Below, one piece after another: positions 36,254-45,308 of a stretch of DNA of 64,000 nt. The stretch covers positions 434,001 through 498,000 of the forward strand of contig NZ_JAMXOF010000002.1 in the NCBI RefSeq assembly GCF_024055595.1, in the 5' to 3' direction. The notes below the pieces were generated by a model that saw nothing but the letters and a program-made list of their open reading frames with translations, had not been told where the DNA came from and did not search any database. The stretch is from Mucilaginibacter aurantiaciroseus (lineage in GTDB: Bacteria; Bacteroidota; Bacteroidia; Sphingobacteriales; Sphingobacteriaceae). Made by a program: the position numbers and the translations under genes. How positions within the stretch are numbered: the first letter of the stretch is position 1; the number at the start of each line of letters is the position of its first letter.

Positions 36254-37756
36254 TTAAAAGAAACCCAGCTTGTTTTTATTGTAAGAAATCAGCATATTTT
36301 TAGTTTGGCGGTAATGGCCCAGCATCATCTTGTGGTTCTCGCGGCCAAAGCCCGATTTTTTGTAACCACCAAATGGCGCGTGTGCCGGGTAAGCATGGTA
36401 ATTGTTTACCCAAACACGGCCTGCCTGTATAGCGCGCGGCACCTGGTAAACCTCGTGTGCGTCGCGGGTCCACACGCCGGCACCTAAACCATACAGGGTA
36501 TCGTTTGCAATCTCAATTGCTTCTTCAACCGTTTTAAAAGTGGTAACACAAGCCACCGGGCCAAAAATCTCTTCCTGGAAAATGCGCATTTTGTTATGGC
36601 CTTTAAACAAGGTAGGCTGTATATAGTAACCGCCACCAAGTTCGCCATCTAATTTTTTAACTTCGCCGCCGCATAAAACTTCGGCACCTTCTTCGCGACC
36701 AATCTTAAGGTACGATTGGATTTTTTCGTACTGGTCGTTTGATGCCTGTGCGCCCATCATGGTGCTGTCGTCAAGTGGGTCGCCCATTTTAATGGCGTTT
36801 ACACGTTCTATTACGCGGGCAATAAATTTATCGTAAATGCTTTCCTGGATCAGTATGCGCGACGGGCAGGTACAAACCTCCCCCTGGTTAAGTGCGAACA
36901 TTACGGCGCCCTCGATGGCCTTGTCAAAAAACGCATCGTCGGCATCGGCAACAGATTCGAAAAATATGTTTGGCGATTTACCGCCCAGCTCCATGGTAAC
37001 CGGGATCAGGTTCTCTGATGCATATTGCATGATCAAGCGGCCTGTTGTGGTTTCACCTGTGAACGATACCTTGGCAATGCGTGGCGATGATGCCAACGGT
37101 TTACCTGCCTCAGGGCCAAAGCCTGTAACAATGTTTAAAACACCGGCGGGCAAAATATCACCTATCAGTTCCATCAGCACCATAATAGATGTTGGCGTTT
37201 GCTCGGCCGGTTTTACCACACAGCAATTACCGGCTGCAAGCGCAGGAGCAATTTTCCAGGTAGCCATCAGCAGCGGGAAGTTCCATGGGATGATCTGGCC
37301 AACAACGCCAAGTGGTTCGCTTAAAACAATGCTCACGGTAAACTCATCGTGTTCGGAAATGCCGCCTTCTTCTGCACGGATAACACCGGCAAAGTAGCGG
37401 AAATGATCGACCACCAAAGGCAGATCGGCGTTTTTGGTTTCGCGGATGGCTTTGCCGTTATCAATCGCTTCAACGGTTGCCAGGTAATCTAAATTAGCTT
37501 CAATGGTATCGGCTATTTTATTTAGTAGGCCTGCACGGGTAGCGGCAGATGTTTTACCCCAGCTTTTAAAAGCGGCGTGGGCGGCATCTAAGGCAAGTTC
37601 TACATCCTCTTTGGTAGAGCGTGCAGCTTTGGTAAATACCTTGCCATCAATAGGTGAAACGTTGTCGAAATATTCGCCTTTAACCGGCGCTACAAACTTG
37701 CCGCCAATAAAATTGTCGTACTTATCCTTAAAGGAAGGTTTTTTGTTGATACTCAT
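36254..37756 (-). CDS. Aldehyde dehydrogenase (AldB/ExaC-like)
   Basis: A 500-aa NAD(P)-dependent aldehyde dehydrogenase; ATG at 37754-37756 ([16 protein letters not shown]) is preferred to an upstream non-ATG start. Key motifs: [14 protein letters not shown], the catalytic Glu in [12 protein letters not shown], and the catalytic Cys in [11 protein letters not shown], plus [10 protein letters not shown]. Family members oxidise acetaldehyde or other short aldehydes to acids. The downstream DUF779 gene and the divergent AraC regulator complete the usual acetaldehyde-dehydrogenase neighbourhood. Confidence 0.92.
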   Translation of the reverse strand: MSINKKPSFKDKYDNFIGGKFVAPVKGEYFDNVSPIDGKVFTKAARSTKEDVELALDAAHAAFKSWGKTSAATRAGLLNKIADTIEANLDYLATVEAIDNGKAIRETKNADLPLVVDHFRYFAGVIRAEEGGISEHDEFTVSIVLSEPLGVVGQIIPWNFPLLMATWKIAPALAAGNCCVVKPAEQTPTSIMVLMELIGDILPAGVLNIVTGFGPEAGKPLASSPRIAKVSFTGETTTGRLIMQYASENLIPVTMELGGKSPNIFFESVADADDAFFDKAIEGAVMFALNQGEVCTCPSRILIQESIYDKFIARVIERVNAIKMGDPLDDSTMMGAQASNDQYEKIQSYLKIGREEGAEVLCGGEVKKLDGELGGGYYIQPTLFKGHNKMRIFQEEIFGPVACVTTFKTVEEAIEIANDTLYGLGAGVWTRDAHEVYQVPRAIQAGRVWVNNYHAYPAHAPFGGYKKSGFGRENHKMMLGHYRQTKNMLISYNKNKLGFF

Positions 37757-37822
37757 TTTGTAGGTTTTATTTAGAATTGGTAAGGCTAAGGTAGCGGGGT
37801 GCAGGCTTAGGCATTTGCACAA

Positions 37823-37840
37823 TGCTATCAATTGGTAGCA
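37823..37840. promoter_or_regulatory. Palindromic operator candidate between ALDH and AraC genes
   Basis: TGCTATCAATTGGTAGCA is an 18-base near-perfect palindrome in the divergent intergenic region. An inverted copy of its core half, ATTGATAG, lies at 37871-37878. Likely binding site(s) of the adjacent AraC-type regulator. Confidence 0.55.
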
Positions 37841-37911
37841 CAATAATGTCAATATATTTAGGTTGTTGTTATTGATAGTTACAATGCCTAATTTGTGTTA
37901 AATATTCAGCC

Positions 37912-38838
37912 ATGAATAATGTAAACCTGGTAACGCCTTTAGGCCTTTCTAACAACAAAGAGCTACGGACCCTTGTGGAACACCGGAAGGCTTATACCAT
38001 GAACCATTGCGAACTGAATATTTTTGAAACTTATGAGCGCAGCGAATTGGTGCCACTTACCTTTAGCGACCTGGTGATTACCAGCATGCTACGGGGCAAA
38101 AAAGTGATGCACCTGTTTGATAAACCCGGCTTTGATTACCTGCCCGGAGAAACGGTAATCGTGCCCCCCAACATTACCATGACCATTGATTTCCCCGAAG
38201 CTACCGCGCAGCAGCCATCACAATGCACGGCGTTGGCCATCAATCAGCAGGAGATAAACAATACGCTTAATTACCTGAACGAAAACTTTCCGCGCGAGGA
38301 TAAATACGCCTGGCAGCTCAACTATAAGCAGTTCCACTTTTTTAATAATTACGAATTGGCACAGTTGATTAATAAACTAATCCGCATCAGCACAGGGGAT
38401 AACCTGACCAAAGATGTGCTGGCAAGTTTTACACTGAAAGAATTGCTGATCCGTATTATGCAGATGCAGAACCTGCACGAGGTAAAGGATAATATGCACG
38501 AATTATCTACCGGCAGCCGCTTTGCCCACGTGCTGGAATACATTAAACTGCACCTTACCGATAAGTTGAACATTGATGCCATGAGCCAGATGGCTTTTAT
38601 GAGCAAGCCGAGTTTCTTCCGCGCGTTTAGGCACGAGCTGGGCATATCGCCTGTTGATTATATTATCAAAGAGCGCATCCAACTGGCCAAGCAATTCATG
38701 AACAACCCATACAACAGCATCTCCGAAGCCTGCTTTAAAGCGGGGTTTAACAACCTCAATTACTTTAGCCGTGCCTTTAAGAAAATTGAAGGCGTTACGC
38801 CGAGTTTTTATAAGGCGGGGTTAAGTGTGAAAGGATAA
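37912..38838 (+). CDS. AraC-family regulator divergent from ALDH
   Basis: A 308-aa AraC/XylS regulator. The N-terminal part (about 15-190) resembles AraC-N cupin effector domains (FDYLPGETVIVPPNITMTID). The C-terminal double HTH (about 205-305) reads HVLEYIKLHLTDKLNIDAMS, MSKPSFFRAFRHELGISP and ISEACFKAGFNNLNYFSRAF. It is divergent from the ALDH/DUF779 operon with a shared 155-base control region containing a palindrome, so it is probably the aldehyde- or alcohol-responsive activator. Confidence 0.92.
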   Translation: MNNVNLVTPLGLSNNKELRTLVEHRKAYTMNHCELNIFETYERSELVPLTFSDLVITSMLRGKKVMHLFDKPGFDYLPGETVIVPPNITMTIDFPEATAQQPSQCTALAINQQEINNTLNYLNENFPREDKYAWQLNYKQFHFFNNYELAQLINKLIRISTGDNLTKDVLASFTLKELLIRIMQMQNLHEVKDNMHELSTGSRFAHVLEYIKLHLTDKLNIDAMSQMAFMSKPSFFRAFRHELGISPVDYIIKERIQLAKQFMNNPYNSISEACFKAGFNNLNYFSRAFKKIEGVTPSFYKAGLSVKG

Positions 38839-38883
38839 TGGATAGCCCAGCTGCGCAAAATGCTAAAACAGCAGGGCTATCCA
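38839..38883. other. Long hairpin after the AraC gene
   Basis: TGGATAGCCC (38839-38848) pairs with GGGCTATCCA (38874-38883), with an inner CTGC/GCAG pairing. There is no T tract, so a terminator role is uncertain. Confidence 0.45.
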
Positions 38884-38924
38884 TCGGCACAAATAAAAGT
38901 GCAGGGCTTTTGGTCGTAAGCGGG

Positions 38925-39827
38925 CTAAATAAAAGGGTAAAGGTTATTTTTTACGTAAGCCGCGCTGCGCTTAACATTGCTCATAGCATCGGGTACGTAA
39001 TTATTCCCCTGTTCAACAAACATATGCTTTACGCCCGCCAATTGGTGGTCTTTTAATATGGTTTTAAAATCGATAGAACCATCGCCTACGGTAGTGTGCA
39101 GTTCGCGGTCTTTTTTATCCATATCCTTTATGTGCAAAATGGCAAAACGGCCGGGTTGCTTTTTAAACCATTCAAGCGGCGCAACGGGCGAGGAATGGCT
39201 GGCCCAGTACAGGTCCATTTCCATTTTAACCAAATCGGGATCTGTTTCATTTAAAATGGTGTTGTAGCCAATTTGGCCTTCGTGGTCAATAAATTCAAAG
39301 TCGTGGTTATGGTAGGCCAACTTAAGGCCGCCCTTTTTTATTTGACCGCCAATGGTGTTTAATGTTGCCGAAAGGCGTTTAAATTCGTCCATATTGCGGT
39401 ATTCGGGCGCAAGCCATGGCCACACAATGTAATCCTGTTTCATTACCAAAGCGCCTGCAATACACTGGTCTACATACTTGGTAAGAGCATCTGCCTTGTC
39501 TTTCGCAAAAAACCTGTCCAGGTCATAATGCCCGGCAGATGTTGTTAAATTACAATCATCCATCAGCTGTTTAGCCTGTTTAGGCTCCAGCCCCCAGTAG
39601 TATTTGTTATTACCATAGTTAAAGCCATAGGTCTCCACTTCTTGGTAGCCATAACCGGCCACGCTGGTTAGTGTGCCGCGCAGGTCTTTTTCCATCGCTT
39701 CGCGGATGGTGTATAGTTGCAGGCCCAGTTTGAATTTTGCTTTGGGGGCGGCAAAGGAAATAGCCGGTATGGCCATAGCGGCAGATAATAGGCCGGTTTG
39801 TTTTAAAAATGTTCTTCTGTCTGTCAT
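38925..39827 (-). CDS. Secreted TIM-barrel sugar isomerase/epimerase family protein
   Basis: A 300-aa protein with Tat-type signal DRRTFLKQTGLLSAAMAIPA. The mature part is an AP-endonuclease-2-type TIM barrel (PF01261): KFKLGLQLYTIREAM, SAGHYDL, LAYHNHDFEF, VKMEMDLYWASHSS and LHIKDMDKK provide the usual His, Glu and Asp metal ligands. Such secreted members act in sugar metabolism, but no substrate is proven here. It is monocistronic or followed by nothing co-directional until 38838. Confidence 0.88.
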   Translation of the reverse strand: MTDRRTFLKQTGLLSAAMAIPAISFAAPKAKFKLGLQLYTIREAMEKDLRGTLTSVAGYGYQEVETYGFNYGNNKYYWGLEPKQAKQLMDDCNLTTSAGHYDLDRFFAKDKADALTKYVDQCIAGALVMKQDYIVWPWLAPEYRNMDEFKRLSATLNTIGGQIKKGGLKLAYHNHDFEFIDHEGQIGYNTILNETDPDLVKMEMDLYWASHSSPVAPLEWFKKQPGRFAILHIKDMDKKDRELHTTVGDGSIDFKTILKDHQLAGVKHMFVEQGNNYVPDAMSNVKRSAAYVKNNLYPFI

Positions 39828-39916
39828 AAGTGGTTTAAGTTATATAAATGAAAAGATACAAAAATGCACCCCGGTAAAATATGTAGTAACCGGGTGCTTA
39901 TGTTAAAAGGCCGTAA

Positions 39917-40381
39917 TTATTTCTGCTTTACGTAAGTTTCGATGATCTCGTGGTTGATGTTGAGACTGTCAATTTTTTCGATGCCTTTTTGGATCAACGT
40001 GTCGCCTTTAAATTTAACCGTAAAATCGAAGCTGCGGCCTTCCCATTCGCGGGCGTTCAGGTAGGCCAGGTGCTCGGTATATTTATCGCCTTTAAAATCG
40101 TAGGTGCCGCCGCCTGCACTATACATAGCGTTTTTGCCTTTACCCTTGCTTAGATCATGGCGCATAAAAGCAAAATGGGTGGCGTTCAAGATCTTTATCA
40201 TCTCCTGGTTGGGTATTGGGTAATCTTTAACGGTATCGCCTTTGGTAACGGTAACGGCAGCCACAAGCTTCCAGGTGCCTATCATTGGTGAGGCTTTATC
40301 TTCGGTAATAGTTGCCGCAGGTTTTGGCGTGCAGGATGCCAGGGCAAGCGCCGAGAAAAGGAACAGTCCGGTAAGTTTCAT
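39917..40381 (-). CDS. Lipocalin-like lipoprotein
   Basis: A 154-aa lipoprotein (LALASC lipobox) whose mature part begins with the lipocalin-like opening MIGTWKLVA and continues with beta strands (YSAGGGTYDFKGDKYTEHL, GDTLIQKGIEKIDS). It resembles DUF4488/lipocalin-like proteins of Bacteroidota. Probably binds a small hydrophobic ligand or is structural; function unknown. Confidence 0.75.
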   Translation of the reverse strand: MKLTGLFLFSALALASCTPKPAATITEDKASPMIGTWKLVAAVTVTKGDTVKDYPIPNQEMIKILNATHFAFMRHDLSKGKGKNAMYSAGGGTYDFKGDKYTEHLAYLNAREWEGRSFDFTVKFKGDTLIQKGIEKIDSLNINHEIIETYVKQK

Positions 40382-40466
40382 GTGAGCTATGTTTTGAGGT
40401 TTATTTGGTTAATTAAACGCTAATATAAGCGCAACAATAGTAAATGCAAGTGTGTTAGGCTATTGT

Positions 40467-41179
40467 ATGCAAAATGCCAGGCAAAATTTCTACTTGGATA
40501 TCAGCGGATTGATGCTGCCCGTTTCCAATAAATCGCTTTATCCGCTTAAGTTTCAGGACAAACCGAGGCTTACCTACTCTGGCTCGTTTTTTTACAGCAT
40601 CGAGATCAATGGCTCGTTTTATAAACTTCCACAGGCATCTAACATAAAAAAATGGACGACGGAAGTGCCCGATAATTTCCGCTTTACCTACAAGCTTTGG
40701 CGCGACATTACCCACAACAAACAACTGCTTTTTAAATTCGAAGATGTAGACCGCTTTATGCTGGTAATAGAAGCCTCGGGCGATAAAAAGGGCAGCCTGT
40801 TCATCCAGTTCCCGGGGAGTAATGATGTGAGCAACATCCGTCAGTTGGAGAAACTGTTGGTAAATATTAAAGATACCCGTTTAAGTGATGGTGGGATATA
40901 GCTATCGAGTTTCGCAACAGGAGCTGGTGTAAGGATGAGATTTACGAAATGCTATATAACTATACCTGCGGAATGGTGATCCAGGATATGCCCAAATTGT
41001 TAACGCCCATGATACATATGGCAACGGAATTTTTTTATCTGCGTTTCCACGGGCCAAACGGCGGTTATCGCGGTAGTTTTACCAACGCTTTTTTACGATA
41101 GTATGCCCAATACATGAACGAATGGCTTGCCGAGGGCAAACGGGTTTACGCCTATGTGGGCGCAGGAGAGATAGGCTAA
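40467..41179 (+). pseudogene. DUF72 (YecE-like) pseudogene
   Basis: ATG 40467 opens a DUF72 frame: FFYSIEINGSFYKLPQ, VPDNFRFTYKLWRDITH and GSLFIQFPG, which stops at about 40901. The family sequence resumes in another frame from about 40895: IAIEFRNRSWCKDEIYEML, FYLRFHGPNGGYRG. It is stopped again by TAG at 41099-41101 and continues YAQYMNEWLAEGKRVYAYVG. A frameshift plus a nonsense codon make this a pseudogene; the 5' ORF might still give a truncated 144-aa product. Confidence 0.82.
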
Positions 41180-41196
41180 CTGTTTGATGGATCAAC

Positions 41197-42459
41197 CTAT
41201 TTTGTTTTATTTATAATGGTTCTGATTACCTCATCCAACTCTTTAGCGGATGTGTCCAGGTATTCTAATATTTCATGCTCGGATTTTATATCCTCGCTAA
41301 TTTTTAACAAGTTAACCAATCCCAAAATGCGGCTTAACGGTGCTCTCACAACGTGCGATTGAAGGTAAGCTATTTCATGCAGTTGTTCATTTTGTTTTTC
41401 AATAGCTTTGGTATGTTGTATTTGCTCTGTGATATCCCTGGATATCACCAGCCGTTCTATTTTACCCTGGAAAATGATATTGCTACACCTAACCTCCGCA
41501 TAAATAATGCGGCCGTTCTTACACTTATGCTTAACAGTTGATACAGCCGAACCATTCTTAGTGCCGTTCTTTTCAAGGGTTTGCAGTAAATCGTCTACAT
41601 CTTCTGCTGGTCTGATATCTTTGATGGTCATAGCCCAAAATTCAGCACGCGTATATCCATATTTTCTGATAGCGGCCCCGTTTACTTGCATAAATTTAAG
41701 TGTCTTTAAATCGAAGATCCACATAGGTGACAGGGTGCCAAAAAATAAACGTTTATACTGGCCTACGGATTCAATGAGCTTGCTATTAAGTAAATTTTTC
41801 TCTTGTATCTCATTTTGAAGGGTTGTGCGCAAGTTAACTTGCTGCGAAATCGTTTTTTCGAGCCTGATAATTATATGGCGAATAATAACGACTATAGCAA
41901 GGTTTAAAAATAAGAAATTAGATGTGTGAAATATCCAAAAATCTAATGTGTATTTGCCAATTAGGCGTGAGTTAAAAAGCTTAAAGTAAATTACAAAACC
42001 AAAACTTATATAAATAAAAAAATTAATAATAACTGAACCTATGATTGCCTTTCGCGAAAACAGTAATGATATAAAAACGCTTAACGCCAATAAATAAATT
42101 GCACCAATCGCAAACGAGCCTAACAGGTCCGTTTTAATTATAGCCAGCGTATAAAGCATAAAAGCTACATATGTTTTTTGGTAGCTTGGCTTAATATGAT
42201 TGCTTAAGGCAACCGGCGGAATACTTATTAATACAAAAACGTCAAAAGCGGACAGAAATTGGTAGCCATTATTTAACAAAATAATAAGGCTTGGTACCAA
42301 TGCAATAAGGCTTAAAGGGGTAGCATAAAGTATTATTTTTTTAAAGATCTTTTCGCGCCAGTTGCTATTCTCATCTATCTTGGCGAAAAATTTATTCCTT
42401 AATAAAGCCCTGAAAATAAATTTATTAGCCTTCAAAATTCCTGTAAGCGGTGGTGGCAT
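41197..42459 (-). CDS. Membrane PAS-domain protein with HisKA-like domain but no ATPase domain
   Basis: A 420-aa protein. Residues 40-205 hold six hydrophobic helices, then a coiled coil, one PAS domain (about 235-355: YKRLFFGTLSPMWIFDL, RKYGYTRAEFWAMT, RLVISRDITEQ) and a HisKA-like dimerisation helix with His in YLQSHVVRAPLSRILGLVNLL. The protein ends there, without HATPase_c. It cannot autophosphorylate alone and might serve as a signal input that pairs with another kinase. Such truncated PAS/HisKA proteins occur in Bacteroidota. Its 3' end faces the DUF72 remnant. Confidence 0.82.
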   Translation of the reverse strand: MPPPLTGILKANKFIFRALLRNKFFAKIDENSNWREKIFKKIILYATPLSLIALVPSLIILLNNGYQFLSAFDVFVLISIPPVALSNHIKPSYQKTYVAFMLYTLAIIKTDLLGSFAIGAIYLLALSVFISLLFSRKAIIGSVIINFFIYISFGFVIYFKLFNSRLIGKYTLDFWIFHTSNFLFLNLAIVVIIRHIIIRLEKTISQQVNLRTTLQNEIQEKNLLNSKLIESVGQYKRLFFGTLSPMWIFDLKTLKFMQVNGAAIRKYGYTRAEFWAMTIKDIRPAEDVDDLLQTLEKNGTKNGSAVSTVKHKCKNGRIIYAEVRCSNIIFQGKIERLVISRDITEQIQHTKAIEKQNEQLHEIAYLQSHVVRAPLSRILGLVNLLKISEDIKSEHEILEYLDTSAKELDEVIRTIINKTK

Positions 42460-42670
42460 ATTTTAAGGTTTAATAATCATTAGCCAATATAAGTCTTATA
42501 AATAAATAATGTTTTATAATAACTAATTAAAACCCCCAATTTATTGTTAATGTGCTGTTTGTACTTGACCAATGCCAATTTTAGAAAATGTTACTGTGAT
42601 GACAATATGGCGACCACCTTAATTAAACCCTGAGGCCACAATCACTGTCATACTACAAAAATTAATAAAC

Positions 42671-43363
42671 ATGAAAAAGATATTGTTGATGATAACATTC
42701 CTGGCCGGTACAGCAGTATTTGCCCGGGCACAAACCCAAAAGGTGGCGAAATCGCCGGAGCAGAAGGCCAACCACAGAACTGAAGCTTTGACTAAAAAAT
42801 TGGCCCTGTCGGCAGATCAATCAAAAAAAGTGGATGCCATTTTTGCTAAAAGCGCTGCCAGTATGGATAGCCTGAAAGCTGCCAAAGGCACCGATCGTAA
42901 AGCCAACTACGAAAGTCGTAAAGCAATTATGGTTAAAACGGATGCAAGTTTAAAAACGGTTTTAACTGCCGACCAGCAAACAAAATATGCTGTTTTGAAA
43001 GCAAGCTTTAAAGGTGAAATGCACGGCAAACGCGGCGGCCACAAAAATGTAGCGCCCGAGCAAAAAGCACAGCGTATGTCAAAGATCCTTCAGCAAAAGT
43101 TAACGCTTAGCCAGGACCAGTACACTAAAGTGAATACCATTTTGTTGAAACGTGCTACGCAGATGGATAGCTTAAAAGTTAACGGTAGCACTACCGGCCG
43201 TAAGTTAAACCACGAGAGCCGTAAAGTAATATTAATGCAAACTGACGGCGAATTGAAAGCAGTGTTTACTGCCGATCAATTAAAAAAATATACTGAGTTT
43301 AAAACCCAGTTAAAAGAAAATATGAAAAACAGGAGAGGTGCTAAAACCCCAACTGCAGGATAA
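42671..43363 (+). CDS. Secreted Spy/CpxP-like protein with internal duplication
   Basis: A 230-aa protein with signal peptide (ends VFARAQ). It contains two similar units of about 85 residues: KLALSADQSKKVDAIFAKSAASMDSLK with YESRKAIMVKTDASLKTVLTADQ, and KLTLSQDQYTKVNTILLKRATQMDSLK with HESRKVILMQTDGELKAVFTADQ. Each has the LTxxQ-like pattern of Spy/CpxP periplasmic chaperones, with a basic linker between. Probably helical and stress-related. Monocistronic. Family assignment moderate. Confidence 0.75.
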   Translation: MKKILLMITFLAGTAVFARAQTQKVAKSPEQKANHRTEALTKKLALSADQSKKVDAIFAKSAASMDSLKAAKGTDRKANYESRKAIMVKTDASLKTVLTADQQTKYAVLKASFKGEMHGKRGGHKNVAPEQKAQRMSKILQQKLTLSQDQYTKVNTILLKRATQMDSLKVNGSTTGRKLNHESRKVILMQTDGELKAVFTADQLKKYTEFKTQLKENMKNRRGAKTPTAG

Positions 43364-43516
43364 TTTTTGTGAGTGAGTGATGAGTGGTGATAAAGCGGGA
43401 TGTCCAAATGGCGCCCGCTTTTTTTATTGTGTTAGTTTTTGAAAATACGCGGATGAATGTCGCTAATCACCTTTAAATGGTCGTATATGCACCTTACGGG
43501 ATGGATGCCTTTACTG

Positions 43517-43524
43517 TAAATTTG
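43517..43524 (+). promoter_or_regulatory. -7 element ahead of DUF4287 gene
   Basis: TAAATTTG matches TAnnTTTG, 33 bases before the ATG at 43558. No TTG at the expected -33 distance was seen. Confidence 0.4.
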
Positions 43525-43557
43525 TTGTATAATTATTAAACAATTAAACACAACGAT

Positions 43558-43782
43558 ATGTCATACCAAGCGTATTTAATTACCATTAAACAAAAAACAG
43601 GCAAAGGCCCGGCAGATTTTAGGGCGATGGCCGAAGAAAAAGGGTTTACCAAAAGCGGCGAACTGGTTGTAAAAGCAACCGAGATCACCAACTGGCTTAA
43701 GGCCGACTTTGAATTAGGCCACGGCCACGCCATGGCAATTTATGCCCTGCTAAAAGGCATCAAGAACGAGGATAGCGTATAA
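43558..43782 (+). CDS. DUF4287 small protein
   Basis: A 74-aa soluble protein. MSYQAYLITIKQKTGKGPAD and GHGHAMAIYALLKG are the DUF4287 signature; the fold is probably a small helical domain, found alone or fused to DUF5655. It has a candidate promoter element and its own strong terminator, so it is monocistronic. Function unknown. Confidence 0.85.
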   Translation: MSYQAYLITIKQKTGKGPADFRAMAEEKGFTKSGELVVKATEITNWLKADFELGHGHAMAIYALLKGIKNEDSV

Positions 43783-43784
43783 AC

Positions 43785-43815
43785 AAAAAGCCTTCCGTAT
43801 AACGGAAGGCTTTTT
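43785..43815. terminator. Bidirectional terminator
   Basis: Perfect 14-base stem AAAAAGCCTTCCGT (43785-43798) with ACGGAAGGCTTTTT (43802-43815), loop ATA. It serves DUF4287 and the convergent GH30 gene. Confidence 0.9.
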
Positions 43816-43821
43816 TAATAA

Positions 43822-45282
43822 TTACTGAACTACCAAAGTAGCTATTGAATGTGGCTCGCTTGTGGTTTTGGCGGCTTTGCCTTTTATCCATAAGCTGTAA
43901 TCTATTTTCTCGTCTGTGCGGTTCATTACCACTACGGCTATTGATCCGTTAGGATTTTGATAAGCTGTGGTTAACAGTTTGTCGCGGCTTGCGGCAGCGG
44001 CAATACGTTTCGCACCCGGCTGTATGTATTTAGAAAAATGGCCGATGTAGTAATACGAGTTGGTGTATAGCAACTGCCCGCTGCGTGTATCGGCATGTAT
44101 GGGTGCAAAGCAGAAATTACCTACATGGTTAGGGCCACCCTTCTCATCCAGCAGAATATTCCAGTCGGTCCAGCCTACGGTGCCGGCGTTAAAATCGTTG
44201 ATCATAGATAGGCCGTATCGCTCGCCCAAGTTCCAGTCATCCAAACGGGTAAAGTCGAATTTTTCTATACAACCTTCGGTGAAGATCAGGTTCTTATCCG
44301 GGAAAGCGGCATGGGTTAAACGGGTGTTCTCAAAGTTTTGGCCCGCACCAGTCCAGGTTTCGTACCAATGGAAACCAATGCCCCAAACGTATTTGGCAGC
44401 AGCAGGGTCTTCCAGGATAGTACTTGCGCGTTGGTAAAGTAAGTCGCGGTTATGGTCCCAAACAATCAGTTTTTTAGCTTTTAAACCTTGTTTCCAAAGC
44501 GTTGGGCCTAAATAGGTTTTTACAAAGTCGCGCTCTTCTTCGGCAGTGTACTTACAAGATTCCCATGTTTGGGTTGCCATAGGCTCGTTTTGAACCGATA
44601 AGCCCCAGATAGGGATGCCCAGTTTTTCGTACGTTTTTATGAATTTGATGTAAAAGTTTGCCCAGCTCTGCGCAAACTCGGCTTTCAGTTTCCCGCCGTG
44701 TAATACATCGTTGTTGTCCTTCATAAAAGCAGGAGGGCTCCATGGCGATACAAACATGGTTAGCTTGCCGCCTGCAGCAGCAGTTGCTGCTTTAATGAAC
44801 GGGATGCGGTATTTTTTATCGTGGCTTACGTCAAAGGTCGACAGGTTTTTATCGCTGTTGCTTACGTAGCTGTAGATGCCGCTGCTAAAATCGCAGCTTT
44901 GGATATTGGTGCGGGCAAGGGTGAAGCCAATGCCTTCTGTTTTGCTGTAGTAAGCCTCTAAAAGCTCGGCCTGTTTGTCTTTAGGCAGTTTATAAAATGT
45001 TTCGGCAACGGCATCTGTTAAGGCACCGCCAATCCCCAGCATAGTTTGGAATTTCTTTTCCGGGTCTACAAAAACCAGCGTTTCTGTTTCGGGTGGCTGT
45101 GCTTCGGTTACAAACTTTAGTTCGCCTGCCGGGGCAAGCCTTTTAGTCGAGCCTTTTTCGGTAACGTACATTTTTACCGTTTTATTGGTTGTAGAATATG
45201 GCACTTTTGTTGCCGTTTTTACCTGGCTGTATGCGCTTACCGTGAAGCACAAAAGGCCGGCTATTAAAAATACTTTCTTCAT
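43822..45282 (-). CDS. GH30 family glycoside hydrolase
   Basis: A 486-aa secreted enzyme with signal peptide (ends VSAYSQ). The TIM barrel shows the GH30 order: MLGIGGALTDAVAETFYKL, TNIQSCDFSSG, MFVSPWSPPAFMKDN, acid/base Glu in LSVQNEPMATQTWESC and nucleophile Glu in LIFTEGCIEKF. The C-terminal beta-sandwich ends TSEPHSIATLVVQ. GH30 subfamilies near this include glucosylceramidases and beta-1,6-glucanases. It follows the ThuA-like gene by 26 bases on the same strand, so they form an operon. Confidence 0.93.
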   Translation of the reverse strand: MKKVFLIAGLLCFTVSAYSQVKTATKVPYSTTNKTVKMYVTEKGSTKRLAPAGELKFVTEAQPPETETLVFVDPEKKFQTMLGIGGALTDAVAETFYKLPKDKQAELLEAYYSKTEGIGFTLARTNIQSCDFSSGIYSYVSNSDKNLSTFDVSHDKKYRIPFIKAATAAAGGKLTMFVSPWSPPAFMKDNNDVLHGGKLKAEFAQSWANFYIKFIKTYEKLGIPIWGLSVQNEPMATQTWESCKYTAEEERDFVKTYLGPTLWKQGLKAKKLIVWDHNRDLLYQRASTILEDPAAAKYVWGIGFHWYETWTGAGQNFENTRLTHAAFPDKNLIFTEGCIEKFDFTRLDDWNLGERYGLSMINDFNAGTVGWTDWNILLDEKGGPNHVGNFCFAPIHADTRSGQLLYTNSYYYIGHFSKYIQPGAKRIAAAASRDKLLTTAYQNPNGSIAVVVMNRTDEKIDYSLWIKGKAAKTTSEPHSIATLVVQ

Positions 45283-45308
45283 TTGGGGTTCTGCTAAATG
45301 TTATGGGT

